The notes beneath the pieces were generated by a model, which had not been told where the DNA came from, searched no databases, and saw only the letters and a list, made by a program, of their open reading frames with translations. DNA of 38,283 bases from positions 1 to 38,283 of the forward strand of contig JAKLIV010000015.1 of the NCBI GenBank assembly GCA_022709405.1. The letters are read 5' to 3'. This DNA comes from Spirochaetota bacterium (GTDB lineage Bacteria; Spirochaetota; UBA4802; UBA5550). How positions within the stretch are numbered: position 1 is the stretch's first letter; every line of letters begins with the position of its first letter. Positions 30,662 through 38,283 of the stretch are shown here, piece after piece. The translations under genes and the position numbers were made by a program.

Positions 30662-32875
30662 ATGAAAATCAGGACCGAACTGCAGAAACTGGAAGACTAC
30701 TTCCTGGAATCCTACAGGGAGAGGGATTTCATCACCTATCAGAAGGCGAGAACGTTTCTCGCGATCCTTCTCACAATCCTGCTGGTCGTATGTCCGGTCT
30801 TTATCGTTTCGAACATACTGAGAGTGAGCGGCATATGGGAAAAAAGCAGCCCCTCTTTATTGCTCTTCACTTGTATCGCGATCCTCGTGCTTTTTAAAAA
30901 AGGCAAATTCACCCTGTCTACGCACCTGCTCCTGACAAGCACATTCCTGACTCTGTGGCTGTCGCTTTTCTTCGGCAACGATCTCGGCAACGCCATCGTA
31001 AGGATGGATTCAATCGCGCTGGTGCTCGCCCTGCTCACCATCGTTCCGCTGCTCATCACGCGCAGGGCGAGGGACATCCTGATATACTTCATCCTGAACT
31101 CGATCGTTCTGGGTTTGTTCTGCATCAAGCTCAAAATCGATTACGGCTACAGGCCCGGCCTTCTATCAGAGTATTTCCTGGACAACTTCATCGCAATGGT
31201 ATTCATAGGGGTCACTTCATACCTGATTTACCTGATCAACCGGCGGGCGCTCGAAAAGGCGAAAAAAGCCGAGAAGGAAGTCCAGGCGCAGAACGAAGAG
31301 CTCAGGGCATCGAACGAGGAATTCGAAGCGATCAACGAGGAGCTCATGCAGTCCCAGATGGATCTCAAGGATAGCGAAGAGCGTTACAGAAACATCATAC
31401 AGAGCATCGAAGAGGGATACTTCGAAACCGACCTCAAAGGCGGATTCACTTTCGTGAACAGCTCTCTTGAAAAAATTTCGGGCTACTCGAACGAAGAACT
31501 GATCTGCATGCGGCACACGGACTACACCACAGGGGAATGGACAAAAAGGATATACGCCATCTTCAACGAGCTTTATACCAACGGGAAGCCGGCCGAAGTA
31601 GTCGACTACGAAATCCTTACAAAGGGAGGCATAAAAAAAATTATCGAGATGTCGGCCTCGCTGATAAAAGACCCCGGAGGACGGACAACGGGTTTCAGGG
31701 GCATCGTAAGGGATGTCACGAGGAAGAAGAAAGAAGAGGATGAAAGGGAAAAAATAAAGCGTATCGAATCAATAGGCCTCCTTGCGGGAGGCATCGCCCA
31801 CGATTTCAACAACATACTCACCTCGATCACGGGAAACATCTCCCTTGCCAAGACCGAAACGAAAAGAGGAAGCGGCACGTACGACCTGCTCGACGCAGCC
31901 GAAAAGGCCTCACTGCGGGCCCGCGACCTGACCCAGCAGCTTCTGACTTTTTCCAAGGGCGGCGCGCCCATAAAGAAACTCACGTCGATCGCCGACCTTC
32001 TCATCGACACCGCGACTTTCGTGCTCCGCGGATCGAAGGTCGGCGCCCGCTTTTTCATCGACAGCGAACTCCGCAGCGTTGAAATCGACAGCGGGCAGAT
32101 CAGCCAGGTGATACACAACCTCATCATCAACGCAAGCCAGGCCATGCCGGACGGGGGCACCGTCACCATAACCGCCGACAACGCGACGATATCGGACGAT
32201 ACGCAGGTTCTTCTGCCTGCCGGGGACTATGTCGTGGTTTCGATACAGGACCAGGGGAGCGGCATACCGAAAAGCATCCTCAACATGATTTTTGACCCTT
32301 ACTTCACGACAAAAGAGGATGGAACGGGACTCGGTCTCACGATATCATATTCGATCGTCAAGAAGCACGGCGGCCACATTGCAGTGGATTCCTCAGCCGG
32401 CGAGGGCGCGTGCTTCAGAGTATATCTTCCCGCCTCGGATAAAACGCCGGTCAGGAACGAGGAGAACCCCTTCCCCGACAAAAAGACATCCAACGGAATA
32501 AAAAGAAGGGTCCTCGTGATGGAAGACGACGACATGGTCGCTGAAATCACGATAATCATGCTGAAACGGATCGGCTTCATGGTCGACCGCGTTACTAACG
32601 GAATGGACGCGATCGACATGTACAAAATGAAGTTCAGCGGCGGCGATCCATACGACCTTGTCATCATGGACCTCACCATTCCCGGAGGTATGGGCGGCAA
32701 GGAGGCGATAGCCGAGCTCAGGGAATTCGATCCCCGGATAAAGGCCGTGGTATCGAGCGGTTATTCAAACGATCCGGTCATGGCGGGATACAATGAGTAT
32801 GGCTTCTGCGGATTCATCGTCAAACCATACACGATCAACGACCTCGATCAGCTGATAAGGGGAATCCTCGACTGA
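30662..32875 (+). CDS. Hybrid histidine kinase with six-helix membrane sensor, PAS and receiver
   Basis: This is a 737-residue kinase. Residues about 26-195 hold six membrane helices (for example FLAILLTILLVVCPVFIVSN and YFILNSIVLGLFCIK), a MASE-like sensor. A coiled coil, QNEELRASNEEFEAINEEL, leads to a PAS domain (about 230-355). The phospho-acceptor is in IGLLAGGIAHDFNNILTSIT, with His near 378. The ATPase motifs are LIINASQAMPDGG, DQGSGIP and GTGLGLTISYS. The C-terminal receiver has its phospho-Asp in LVIMDLTIPGGMGGKEA (near 667), followed by VVSSGYSNDP and VKPYT. It starts 99 nt after the EIIA/zinc-ribbon gene. Only a weak GGAATA precedes the ATG. No partner regulator is adjacent. Confidence 0.94.
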   Translation: MKIRTELQKLEDYFLESYRERDFITYQKARTFLAILLTILLVVCPVFIVSNILRVSGIWEKSSPSLLLFTCIAILVLFKKGKFTLSTHLLLTSTFLTLWLSLFFGNDLGNAIVRMDSIALVLALLTIVPLLITRRARDILIYFILNSIVLGLFCIKLKIDYGYRPGLLSEYFLDNFIAMVFIGVTSYLIYLINRRALEKAKKAEKEVQAQNEELRASNEEFEAINEELMQSQMDLKDSEERYRNIIQSIEEGYFETDLKGGFTFVNSSLEKISGYSNEELICMRHTDYTTGEWTKRIYAIFNELYTNGKPAEVVDYEILTKGGIKKIIEMSASLIKDPGGRTTGFRGIVRDVTRKKKEEDEREKIKRIESIGLLAGGIAHDFNNILTSITGNISLAKTETKRGSGTYDLLDAAEKASLRARDLTQQLLTFSKGGAPIKKLTSIADLLIDTATFVLRGSKVGARFFIDSELRSVEIDSGQISQVIHNLIINASQAMPDGGTVTITADNATISDDTQVLLPAGDYVVVSIQDQGSGIPKSILNMIFDPYFTTKEDGTGLGLTISYSIVKKHGGHIAVDSSAGEGACFRVYLPASDKTPVRNEENPFPDKKTSNGIKRRVLVMEDDDMVAEITIIMLKRIGFMVDRVTNGMDAIDMYKMKFSGGDPYDLVIMDLTIPGGMGGKEAIAELREFDPRIKAVVSSGYSNDPVMAGYNEYGFCGFIVKPYTINDLDQLIRGILD

Positions 32876-32907
32876 ACCTTTCCGAACCGGCCATAATGAC
32901 AGCCCTT

Positions 32908-34113
32908 TCATCGCGGTAAAGGCGTCTTTCCGCCCGCATAGGGGCATTCCGCCTCGCCCTGATACATGGTGGCCACGCAGGTGTTGCACGGCCCGTCGCC
33001 CCCGCAGGTCTTGCAGAAGGAGACATGTCCGGGATCGCGCCTGATGCGGTTGATGAAATCGGGTTCACAGAGAAGGGGCCTGGCCATCTGCACGAAGTCG
33101 AATCCAGCGCCCAAAACTCGCTCGATCCCGTCGAGAGAGACCGCGCCGCCGACATACACCAGAGGCAGGCTCACTGACTCCCTGACCTTCAGCGCGTCCT
33201 CGAGAAAGTACAGCTCCCGGTAGGGATACTGCTTGAGCATTATCCGCGAGAAAAAAATCATCCCGGTCTTGATCAGAAGATCGGTCTGCCTGCTGATCAG
33301 ATCCCTGTGCGGGGTCATTCCCTTCATCATGAAAAAAGGCGTCTGGCTCACGAACCCGCCGCTCAGAACCAGCGCGTCGGCGCCGTAATCCTCGAGAAGA
33401 CGGGCGACCATGATTCCCTCTTTCTTCTGCATCCCCCTGGAAAAACCGTCCTCCATGTTCATCTTCACGATCAGGGCCATTTTCCCGCCTGCCGCCTCCC
33501 GGGCCGCGTCCATTATCCGCTTGAGAAAGCGCGTCCTGTTGTCGAAGGACCCGCCCCAGTGGTCCTTTCGCCTGTTGGTGTACGGCGACAGGAACTGGCT
33601 GATGAGGTACCCGTGACCCGCGTGAATCTCGACGGCGTCGAAGCCGGCCTCCCGCGCCATGCGCACCGCATCGCCGTGCGCGTCGATCATCGCCTCGATG
33701 TAGGCTTCGCTCATCTTCCTGGGAAGCGTGAGGCCGAACAGGGTGAAGACCGAGGAAGGGGCGACCGCCCTCTCGCCCGAGACCTTGCTGTCTCCCATGT
33801 TGCCCGCGTGGCCGAGCTGCACCGAGGCCAGCGCCCCCTCTGCGTGAACCGCGTCGGTGAGCTTTTTGAAATGAGGGATTACTCCGGGATGCATGTAGGC
33901 CTGGTGCGAAAAAGTCCTTCCTCCGTTGACGACCGAGACATATGCGACCGTCGTCATGCCGACGCCCCCCGCAGCCACCGAGCGGTGATAGTCTATCAGG
34001 GACCGCGAGGGTATGCCGTCCGGGCACATCCCCTCGAAAGCGGCGGACCTGATCGCCCGGTTTCGCAGCTTGATCGGGCCGATTTTTCCCGGAGTGAAAA
34101 GTCTGGTTTTCAT
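32908..34113 (-). CDS. NADH:flavin oxidoreductase, Old Yellow Enzyme family
   Basis: This is a 401-residue FMN-dependent ene-reductase-type barrel. Diagnostic segments are RNRAIRSAAFEGMCPDG, LASVQLGHAGNMGD and the substrate-binding EIHAGHGYLISQFLSPYTN, then RRKDHWGGSFDNR. The FMN-phosphate loop is YVGGAVSLDGIERVLGAGFD, with VQMARPLLCEPD after it. A C-terminal cysteine group (FCKTCGGDGPCNTCVA, then AECPY) may bind an Fe-S cluster, but the protein lacks the long NAD-binding domain of 2,4-dienoyl-CoA reductase. The start codon overlaps the stop of the upstream PHP gene (ATGA), so the two are translationally coupled. The substrate is unknown; alpha,beta-unsaturated carbonyl compounds are usual for the family. 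Confidence 0.9.
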   Translation of the reverse strand: MKTRLFTPGKIGPIKLRNRAIRSAAFEGMCPDGIPSRSLIDYHRSVAAGGVGMTTVAYVSVVNGGRTFSHQAYMHPGVIPHFKKLTDAVHAEGALASVQLGHAGNMGDSKVSGERAVAPSSVFTLFGLTLPRKMSEAYIEAMIDAHGDAVRMAREAGFDAVEIHAGHGYLISQFLSPYTNRRKDHWGGSFDNRTRFLKRIMDAAREAAGGKMALIVKMNMEDGFSRGMQKKEGIMVARLLEDYGADALVLSGGFVSQTPFFMMKGMTPHRDLISRQTDLLIKTGMIFFSRIMLKQYPYRELYFLEDALKVRESVSLPLVYVGGAVSLDGIERVLGAGFDFVQMARPLLCEPDFINRIRRDPGHVSFCKTCGGDGPCNTCVATMYQGEAECPYAGGKTPLPR

Positions 34114-34937
34114 AGTCTCTCCTTGAACGCATCATAGAGTTCGAACGGAATCACGTTGCCCGCGTAATGGCCGATTCTCTCGTTCTTGTCGCCGTGGTAA
34201 TCGCTGCCCCCGGTCATGAGCAGGCCGAGGTCCCGCGAGATTCCGGCGAACAGGGCGACGTCCTCCGGGGAATGCATGTCGGCGTACACCTCAACGCCGG
34301 CCAGGCCTTTGCGCTTGAGGTCGTCGATAAAGGCGGCGTACGCGCCCCTTTCGAGCTCCAGAGATATGGGGTGCGCCAGCACCGCGAACCCGCCCGATTT
34401 TTTGATCAGGCCGAACGCCTCGTCGAGCGCTATCTTTTCCTTGGGTGCATGTCCGGGTTTCCCCTTCTCGAAGAAATCCCTGAACACGCTGTCCCTGGTA
34501 GCGTAGCCCTTCCTGACAAGCACCCTCGCGGCGTGCGGTTTTCCTGTCACGCCGCCCGCCGCCTCGGCGGCCACTTCTTCAAGCGTGATGTCGTAACCGT
34601 GGCGGCGCAGGTCTTCCACCATCCTGGCTGCCCTGGTCTCCCTTTTCATGACCAGGTCGCGGGTGCGCGCGAGGAGATCGGCGTCCGAGCAGTCGATATT
34701 GTAGGCAAGCAGGTGAAAAGTGCCGGGTCCGAAATCGATGCTGAATTCTATACCCGGAACCACACGAATGCTTTCGTCTTCAGCGGCGGCCAGGGCTTCG
34801 GGAATACCGGCCACGGTGTCGTGGTCCGTTATCGCGAGGACAGCGACGCCGTTTTCAAGCGCGTACGCGACAAGGTCGCGGGGCGTCTTGCACCCGTCCG
34901 AGGCCCTGGTATGGGTGTGCAGGTCGATCAGTTTCAT
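34110..34937 (-). CDS. PHP-domain phosphoesterase (YciV/RNase AM-like)
   Basis: This is a 275-residue metal-dependent phosphoesterase. The four PHP motifs are clear: DLHTHTRASDG near the N-terminus, ITDHDTVAGIPEAL (about 36-49), VVPGIEFSIDF, and GGSDYHGD near the C-terminus. A further metal-ligand His lies in VLAHPISLE. The length and motif spacing fit the YciV/TrpH group, which hydrolyses 3',5'-bisphosphonucleotides or trims RNA 5' ends. It is the first gene of the pair with the OYE gene. AGGA precedes the start closely. A minus-strand TATAAT (34984-34979) with a poorly spaced TTGATG at 35005-35000 is a weak promoter candidate. Confidence 0.92.
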   Translation of the reverse strand: MKLIDLHTHTRASDGCKTPRDLVAYALENGVAVLAITDHDTVAGIPEALAAAEDESIRVVPGIEFSIDFGPGTFHLLAYNIDCSDADLLARTRDLVMKRETRAARMVEDLRRHGYDITLEEVAAEAAGGVTGKPHAARVLVRKGYATRDSVFRDFFEKGKPGHAPKEKIALDEAFGLIKKSGGFAVLAHPISLELERGAYAAFIDDLKRKGLAGVEVYADMHSPEDVALFAGISRDLGLLMTGGSDYHGDKNERIGHYAGNVIPFELYDAFKERL

Positions 34938-35057
34938 ATGTCCTGTTTCAGGAGGTCCCTTTCTGCCAGATCATCGATATTATATCAAGCACATTAATCC
35001 ATCAAAAAATGCTTTACTTATGAGACATATCGTTTATTAAGAATTAAGGTATCGTTC

Positions 35058-35089
35058 CCCCTCCCTTGACGGGAGGGGCCAGGGGAGGG
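35058..35089 (+). repeat. Hairpin-CC-G-rich dispersed repeat, copy B
   Basis: CCCCTCCC (35058-35065) pairs with GGGAGGGG (35071-35078), followed by CC and AGGGGAGGG (35081-35089). It differs from the copy before arsC (9460-9491) only in the 5-nt loop. It ends 12 nt before the ROK kinase start and provides the only G-rich ribosome site there. Confidence 0.85.
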
Positions 35090-35101
35090 AGTTAAACCAT
35101 C

Positions 35102-36061
35102 ATGTTTGTCGGTATAGATCTCGGGGGAACCGCGATCAAGGGCGCGCTCATCGACGGAAAAGGAGCAATGCTCTCGTTCGCTCAGATCGAAACACCGGGC
35201 TCGGCGAAAAAGATCGACGACGGGATTCTCGGCCTCATGGCAATTCTCGCTTCATCGGCAAAGATATCGGAAACTGATATTCAGGGTGTGGGAATCGGCT
35301 CCGCGGGTTCGATCGATAAAAGCAGGGGCAGGATAATCACCAGCCCGAACATCCCCGCGCTGAAAAACCATCCCCTTGCGAGAAACCTCGAAAAAGCCGC
35401 AGGCGCCAGGGTGTTCCTTGAAAACGACGCCACAGTGGCCCTGATGGGAGCTTCCTGGAAAGGAAAATCCGGATTCAGGAACTGGATCATGCTGACGCTG
35501 GGCACGGGCATCGGCGGCGGAGCGGTCATCGACGGAAGAGTGTACACCGGACAGTCGGGCAACGCGATGGAGGTCGGCCACATGAGCATCGACCACGCCG
35601 GCCGGGAATGCCCGTGCGGCAACAGGGGTTGCCTTGAGCGCTACGCGTCCGCCTCGGCGCTCGCCCGTGACGCGGAAGCGCTGGCAAAGACTAATCCCGG
35701 GTCTTCGCTCAACGGGAGGATGAAGAACGGCAGCCTCACCGCGCTTGCGGTCTACGAGGAGGCGCTGAAAAAAGACCGGGCCGCGCTCGCCGCCATACGC
35801 GAAGCAGCACGGTATCTCGGATACGGGATCGCGGCCCTCGTCAACCTTTTCAATCCCGAGGCGGTGGTCCTCGGCGGCGGGCTTTCCAACGCCCACAGCA
35901 TGCTCATCCCCGTCATCGAAGATACTGTAAGGCTCAGGGCTCTCCCGGGCCTCAAGGAAAACGTCAGGATCATCCCCGTGAAAGATCCCTCGAGGGTTCC
36001 CTCGATCGGGGCCGCGAAAATGGCCATGGACGCGCTGTCCGGAATCCCTGAAACCCGCTGA
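35102..36061 (+). CDS. ROK-family sugar kinase (glucokinase-like)
   Basis: This is a 319-residue ATP-dependent kinase, likely for glucose or another hexose. The phosphate-1 loop is IDLGGTAIKGALID. The catalytic Asp is in FLENDATVALMGA. The ATP-site segment is LTLGTGIGGGAVIDG. The sugar-binding EVGHMSID is followed by the ROK zinc signature CPCGNRGCLERYASASAL. The C-terminal segment NLFNPEAVVLGGGLSN is typical. Length and all motifs match bacterial ROK glucokinases, and there is no N-terminal DNA-binding domain, so it is an enzyme and not a repressor. The start is fixed by the conserved MFVGIDLGGT. Its ribosome-binding site lies in repeat copy B. The following kinase gene starts 97 nt downstream. 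Confidence 0.93.
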   Translation: MFVGIDLGGTAIKGALIDGKGAMLSFAQIETPGSAKKIDDGILGLMAILASSAKISETDIQGVGIGSAGSIDKSRGRIITSPNIPALKNHPLARNLEKAAGARVFLENDATVALMGASWKGKSGFRNWIMLTLGTGIGGGAVIDGRVYTGQSGNAMEVGHMSIDHAGRECPCGNRGCLERYASASALARDAEALAKTNPGSSLNGRMKNGSLTALAVYEEALKKDRAALAAIREAARYLGYGIAALVNLFNPEAVVLGGGLSNAHSMLIPVIEDTVRLRALPGLKENVRIIPVKDPSRVPSIGAAKMAMDALSGIPETR

Positions 36062-36158
36062 GAGAGACTCAATCCGGCGAAACAGATTCCGGGAATGCTG
36101 AAATCCGCTCGACCTGCCCCACATCAACTCCTTGACCCGTCACCGATAATATGATATC

Positions 36159-38283
36159 ATGCCATTTATGCCGTCCGACAAAAACATTTCCCCCGGGATA
36201 AAAAGCGGCAATCTTTTTTTTCTGGCTGCCGCGGTGGTCTGTACTGTTACGGCAGTTTCACTCATCATTCTTGCCGAATATCAGAGGTATCATCATCATC
36301 TTCTGAACCGTTTTCTGATCCTGAGCGCGGCAATCACGACAGTCATAGCACTGGCATTGGCAGGCCTGGCATATCACTTCTTCAGGAAAAAAAGAAAAAC
36401 GTTCGAAAACGAGACGGCTGAAAAACAGAGGATCGAACTTGCGCTCAGGGAGTCCGAGCAGAGACTCTTCGACATCATCAATTTCCTGCCCGACGCGACT
36501 TTCGCCGTCGACCTGGAGCACAGGGTGATCATCTGGAACCGGGCGATGGAAGAACTCACCGGAGTCAGGGCGCAGAACATGCTCGGCAGAGGCGATTACG
36601 AATACGCAATCCCGTTTTACGGCGAGCGCAGGCCGGTTCTCATCGATTACTGTCTCGACCCCTACAGATCAAGGCAAACCGAAATCCTCGGGAGGTATCC
36701 CGAAATCACCCTGGACAAAAGCAGGCTCACCGCTGAAGCGATGGTGCCCGGCACCGTAAGAAAAGGCGCTCATATCTGGGCGATCGCGCAACCCCTTCAC
36801 GACGCCCAGGGGGAAATAATCGGCGCGATCGAGTCGATGAGGGACGTGACCGACCGGAAGCTCTCCGAGGAAAAATACGCGACCATCTTCAGGCTGAGCC
36901 CCTTCGTGCTCAGCATATCCTCCCTGAGCGACGGCAAGTACCTCGAAGTGAGCGACAGGTTCTACGAGCTGACCGGCTACACAAAAGACGAGGTCATCGG
37001 CCGCACGGCATTCGACCTGAACATCTGGGCCGATCCGAACGACCGCGAGAGGATCGTGAAGGAGCTCCAGGCCGCTGGAAGAGTGGTCAACGACGAGATA
37101 AAATTCAGGTCAAAATCGGGCGAGATAAAGGTCATGTTCTTCTCGGCTGAAATCGTGGTCATCGCCGGGAGTCCCTGCCTGCTGGCGGTCAATGTCGACA
37201 TTACCGACCGCAAGATGGAGCAGGAAATCATCAGGCGGCAGAACGAGGAGCTGGTCGCGTCAAACGAGGAGTTCGAGGCCCTCAACGAGGAGCTCGTCAG
37301 GTCGCAGAACGAACTCATGACGACAAACCAGAAGCTCATGCAGTCGGAGGAAAAAGTGACGACGGCGTTCAATCTCGCGCCGATCATCCTGACCCTGTCG
37401 AGAGTATCCGACGGCAAATATGTCGAGGTCAGCGAATACTTTCTGAAAACGACAGAATACACGCGCGATGAAGTCATCGGGCGTACGTCGCTGGAGCTGA
37501 ACATCTGGGCCAATCTCGACGACCGCAGAAGGGTCCTGGAGAAGCTCGGCAGGGGAACCCCTGTCAGAGACGAGGAAATCATGTTCCAGTCGAAGACGGG
37601 CATTCAATACCTGATGCTTTTTTCGGCGGAGATAATCAACATATTCGACGTTCCCCACCTCATAAGCACCGCCATCGACATTACCGAACACAGGCGCGCG
37701 CAGGAGGAAAAACGCCGGCTTGAACAGCAGCTCATCCAGGCCCAGAAAATGGAGTCGATCGGGAGGCTCGCCGGCGGAGTCGCGCACGATTTCAACAACC
37801 TGCTGACCGCGATCATCGGAAACATCGATATGGCCCTGGAGAGCATCGGGAACCCCGGAGAGACGGCCCCCCGCCTTGAAGTCGTTAAAAAGGCGGCGAC
37901 GAGCGCGTCGCAACTCACCAGGCAGCTGCTCGCATTTTCCCGAAAGGAGACCATAGAGCCGGTCGTCATGGATCTCAACGAAACAATCGAGCGCACCCGG
38001 CTGATGCTTTCCCGGCTCATCAGTGAAAACATCAGCCTGAAGACGATATACAAGGCCACGGGATGCATCAAGGCCGACACCGGACAGATCGAGCAGATCA
38101 TCATCAACCTCGTTGTCAACTCCCGCGACGCCATGCCCGACGGCGGGACCCTCGTTATCAGGACCGAAGATGCGGTCCTCGACGAGCACTACTGCAAAAT
38201 CCACACTTCCATGGTTCCGGGCGAGTATGTGATGATGTCGATAACCGATACCGGGTACGGCATGAGCGATGAAACCAAAAAAA
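36159..38283 (+). CDS. Multi-PAS sensor histidine kinase (cut by window end)
   Basis: The frame is open from 36159 to the window edge, with about 708 codons visible. Two membrane helices lie near residues 22-42 and 53-74. A first PAS domain (about 95-235) is followed by two more of nearly the same sequence (about 238-350 and 400-510). Both carry VSDGKY or LSDGKY and EVIGRT, then LNIWA. They are separated by the coiled coil QNEELVASNEEFEALNEEL. The phospho-acceptor box is LAGGVAHDFNNLLTAIIGN (His near 545). The ATPase domain begins with NLVVNSRDAMPDGG and DTGYGMSD and is then truncated. A start at 36168 (second Met) is an alternative; no clear ribosome site was seen. Any receiver domain would lie outside the window. 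Confidence 0.93.
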   Translation, partial: MPFMPSDKNISPGIKSGNLFFLAAAVVCTVTAVSLIILAEYQRYHHHLLNRFLILSAAITTVIALALAGLAYHFFRKKRKTFENETAEKQRIELALRESEQRLFDIINFLPDATFAVDLEHRVIIWNRAMEELTGVRAQNMLGRGDYEYAIPFYGERRPVLIDYCLDPYRSRQTEILGRYPEITLDKSRLTAEAMVPGTVRKGAHIWAIAQPLHDAQGEIIGAIESMRDVTDRKLSEEKYATIFRLSPFVLSISSLSDGKYLEVSDRFYELTGYTKDEVIGRTAFDLNIWADPNDRERIVKELQAAGRVVNDEIKFRSKSGEIKVMFFSAEIVVIAGSPCLLAVNVDITDRKMEQEIIRRQNEELVASNEEFEALNEELVRSQNELMTTNQKLMQSEEKVTTAFNLAPIILTLSRVSDGKYVEVSEYFLKTTEYTRDEVIGRTSLELNIWANLDDRRRVLEKLGRGTPVRDEEIMFQSKTGIQYLMLFSAEIINIFDVPHLISTAIDITEHRRAQEEKRRLEQQLIQAQKMESIGRLAGGVAHDFNNLLTAIIGNIDMALESIGNPGETAPRLEVVKKAATSASQLTRQLLAFSRKETIEPVVMDLNETIERTRLMLSRLISENISLKTIYKATGCIKADTGQIEQIIINLVVNSRDAMPDGGTLVIRTEDAVLDEHYCKIHTSMVPGEYVMMSITDTGYGMSDETKK

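Overview
The window is a GC-rich bacterial segment carrying about 30 protein genes. No rRNA, tRNA or CRISPR array was recognised. The genes encode diderm-type functions: several lipoproteins, a methyl-accepting chemotaxis protein, very large multi-PAS hybrid histidine kinases, and a PTS-Ntr-like protein. Anaerobe-style enzymes are also present (two radical SAM proteins, an Fe-S/corrinoid-type reductase, an Old Yellow Enzyme relative). The coiled-coil linkers of the kinases (NEEFEA-NEEL type) and the mix of families fit an environmental spirochaete or a deltaproteobacterium-like lineage. This assignment is an inference with low to moderate confidence.

Layout. 1-4.2 kb: an MCP cut by the window start, a sirtuin deacylase and an ELWxxDGT-repeat lipoprotein. 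4.4-11.1 kb: an arsenic-resistance cluster, arsR - arsP-type permease - small redox thioredoxin - DGC-domain protein - exported thioredoxin - CcdA - acr3 - arsC - radical SAM/SPASM protein. It is read from a textbook promoter whose -10 hexamer lies inside a perfect palindromic operator. 11.1-14.5 kb (minus strand): a PKD/beta-helix lipoprotein translationally coupled to a QueG-like Fe-S protein, then a methyltransferase. 14.6-18.1 kb: an AT-richer accessory stretch with a VapBC module, two small exported proteins, a Doc toxin paired with an AbrB-type antitoxin, a four-helix membrane protein and a DUF3788 protein. 18.3-19.3 kb: a small-protein gene run into GC-rich palindromes, followed by a DUF559 nuclease-like gene bracketed by 43-bp inverted copies of that palindrome. 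19.3-21.2 kb: divergent DUF2459 and GH18 exported proteins. 21.2-26.1 kb: a giant hybrid kinase. 26.3-29.7 kb: an aldehyde dehydrogenase with a clear terminator, divergent from a cysteine-rich radical SAM protein. 29.7-38.3 kb: an EIIA-Ntr/zinc-ribbon fusion, a second hybrid kinase, an OYE/PHP pair, a ROK kinase, and a third kinase cut by the window end.

How the parts work together. The arsenic cluster combines arsenate reduction (ArsC), arsenite export (Acr3) and probable organoarsenical export (ArsP-type) with a thiol-redox set (two thioredoxin-fold proteins, DGC protein, CcdA) that could carry electrons across the inner membrane. Three joints between blocks of this cluster each hold a hairpin or dispersed repeat.

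The least expected signals are four. One is the family of hairpin-CC-G-rich repeats, two copies of which sit 12-13 nt in front of start codons and supply their likely ribosome-binding sites. The second is the DUF559 gene packaged between inverted copies of a related repeat. The third is the PTS EIIA domain fused to a zinc ribbon. The fourth is the redox module inside the ars operon.
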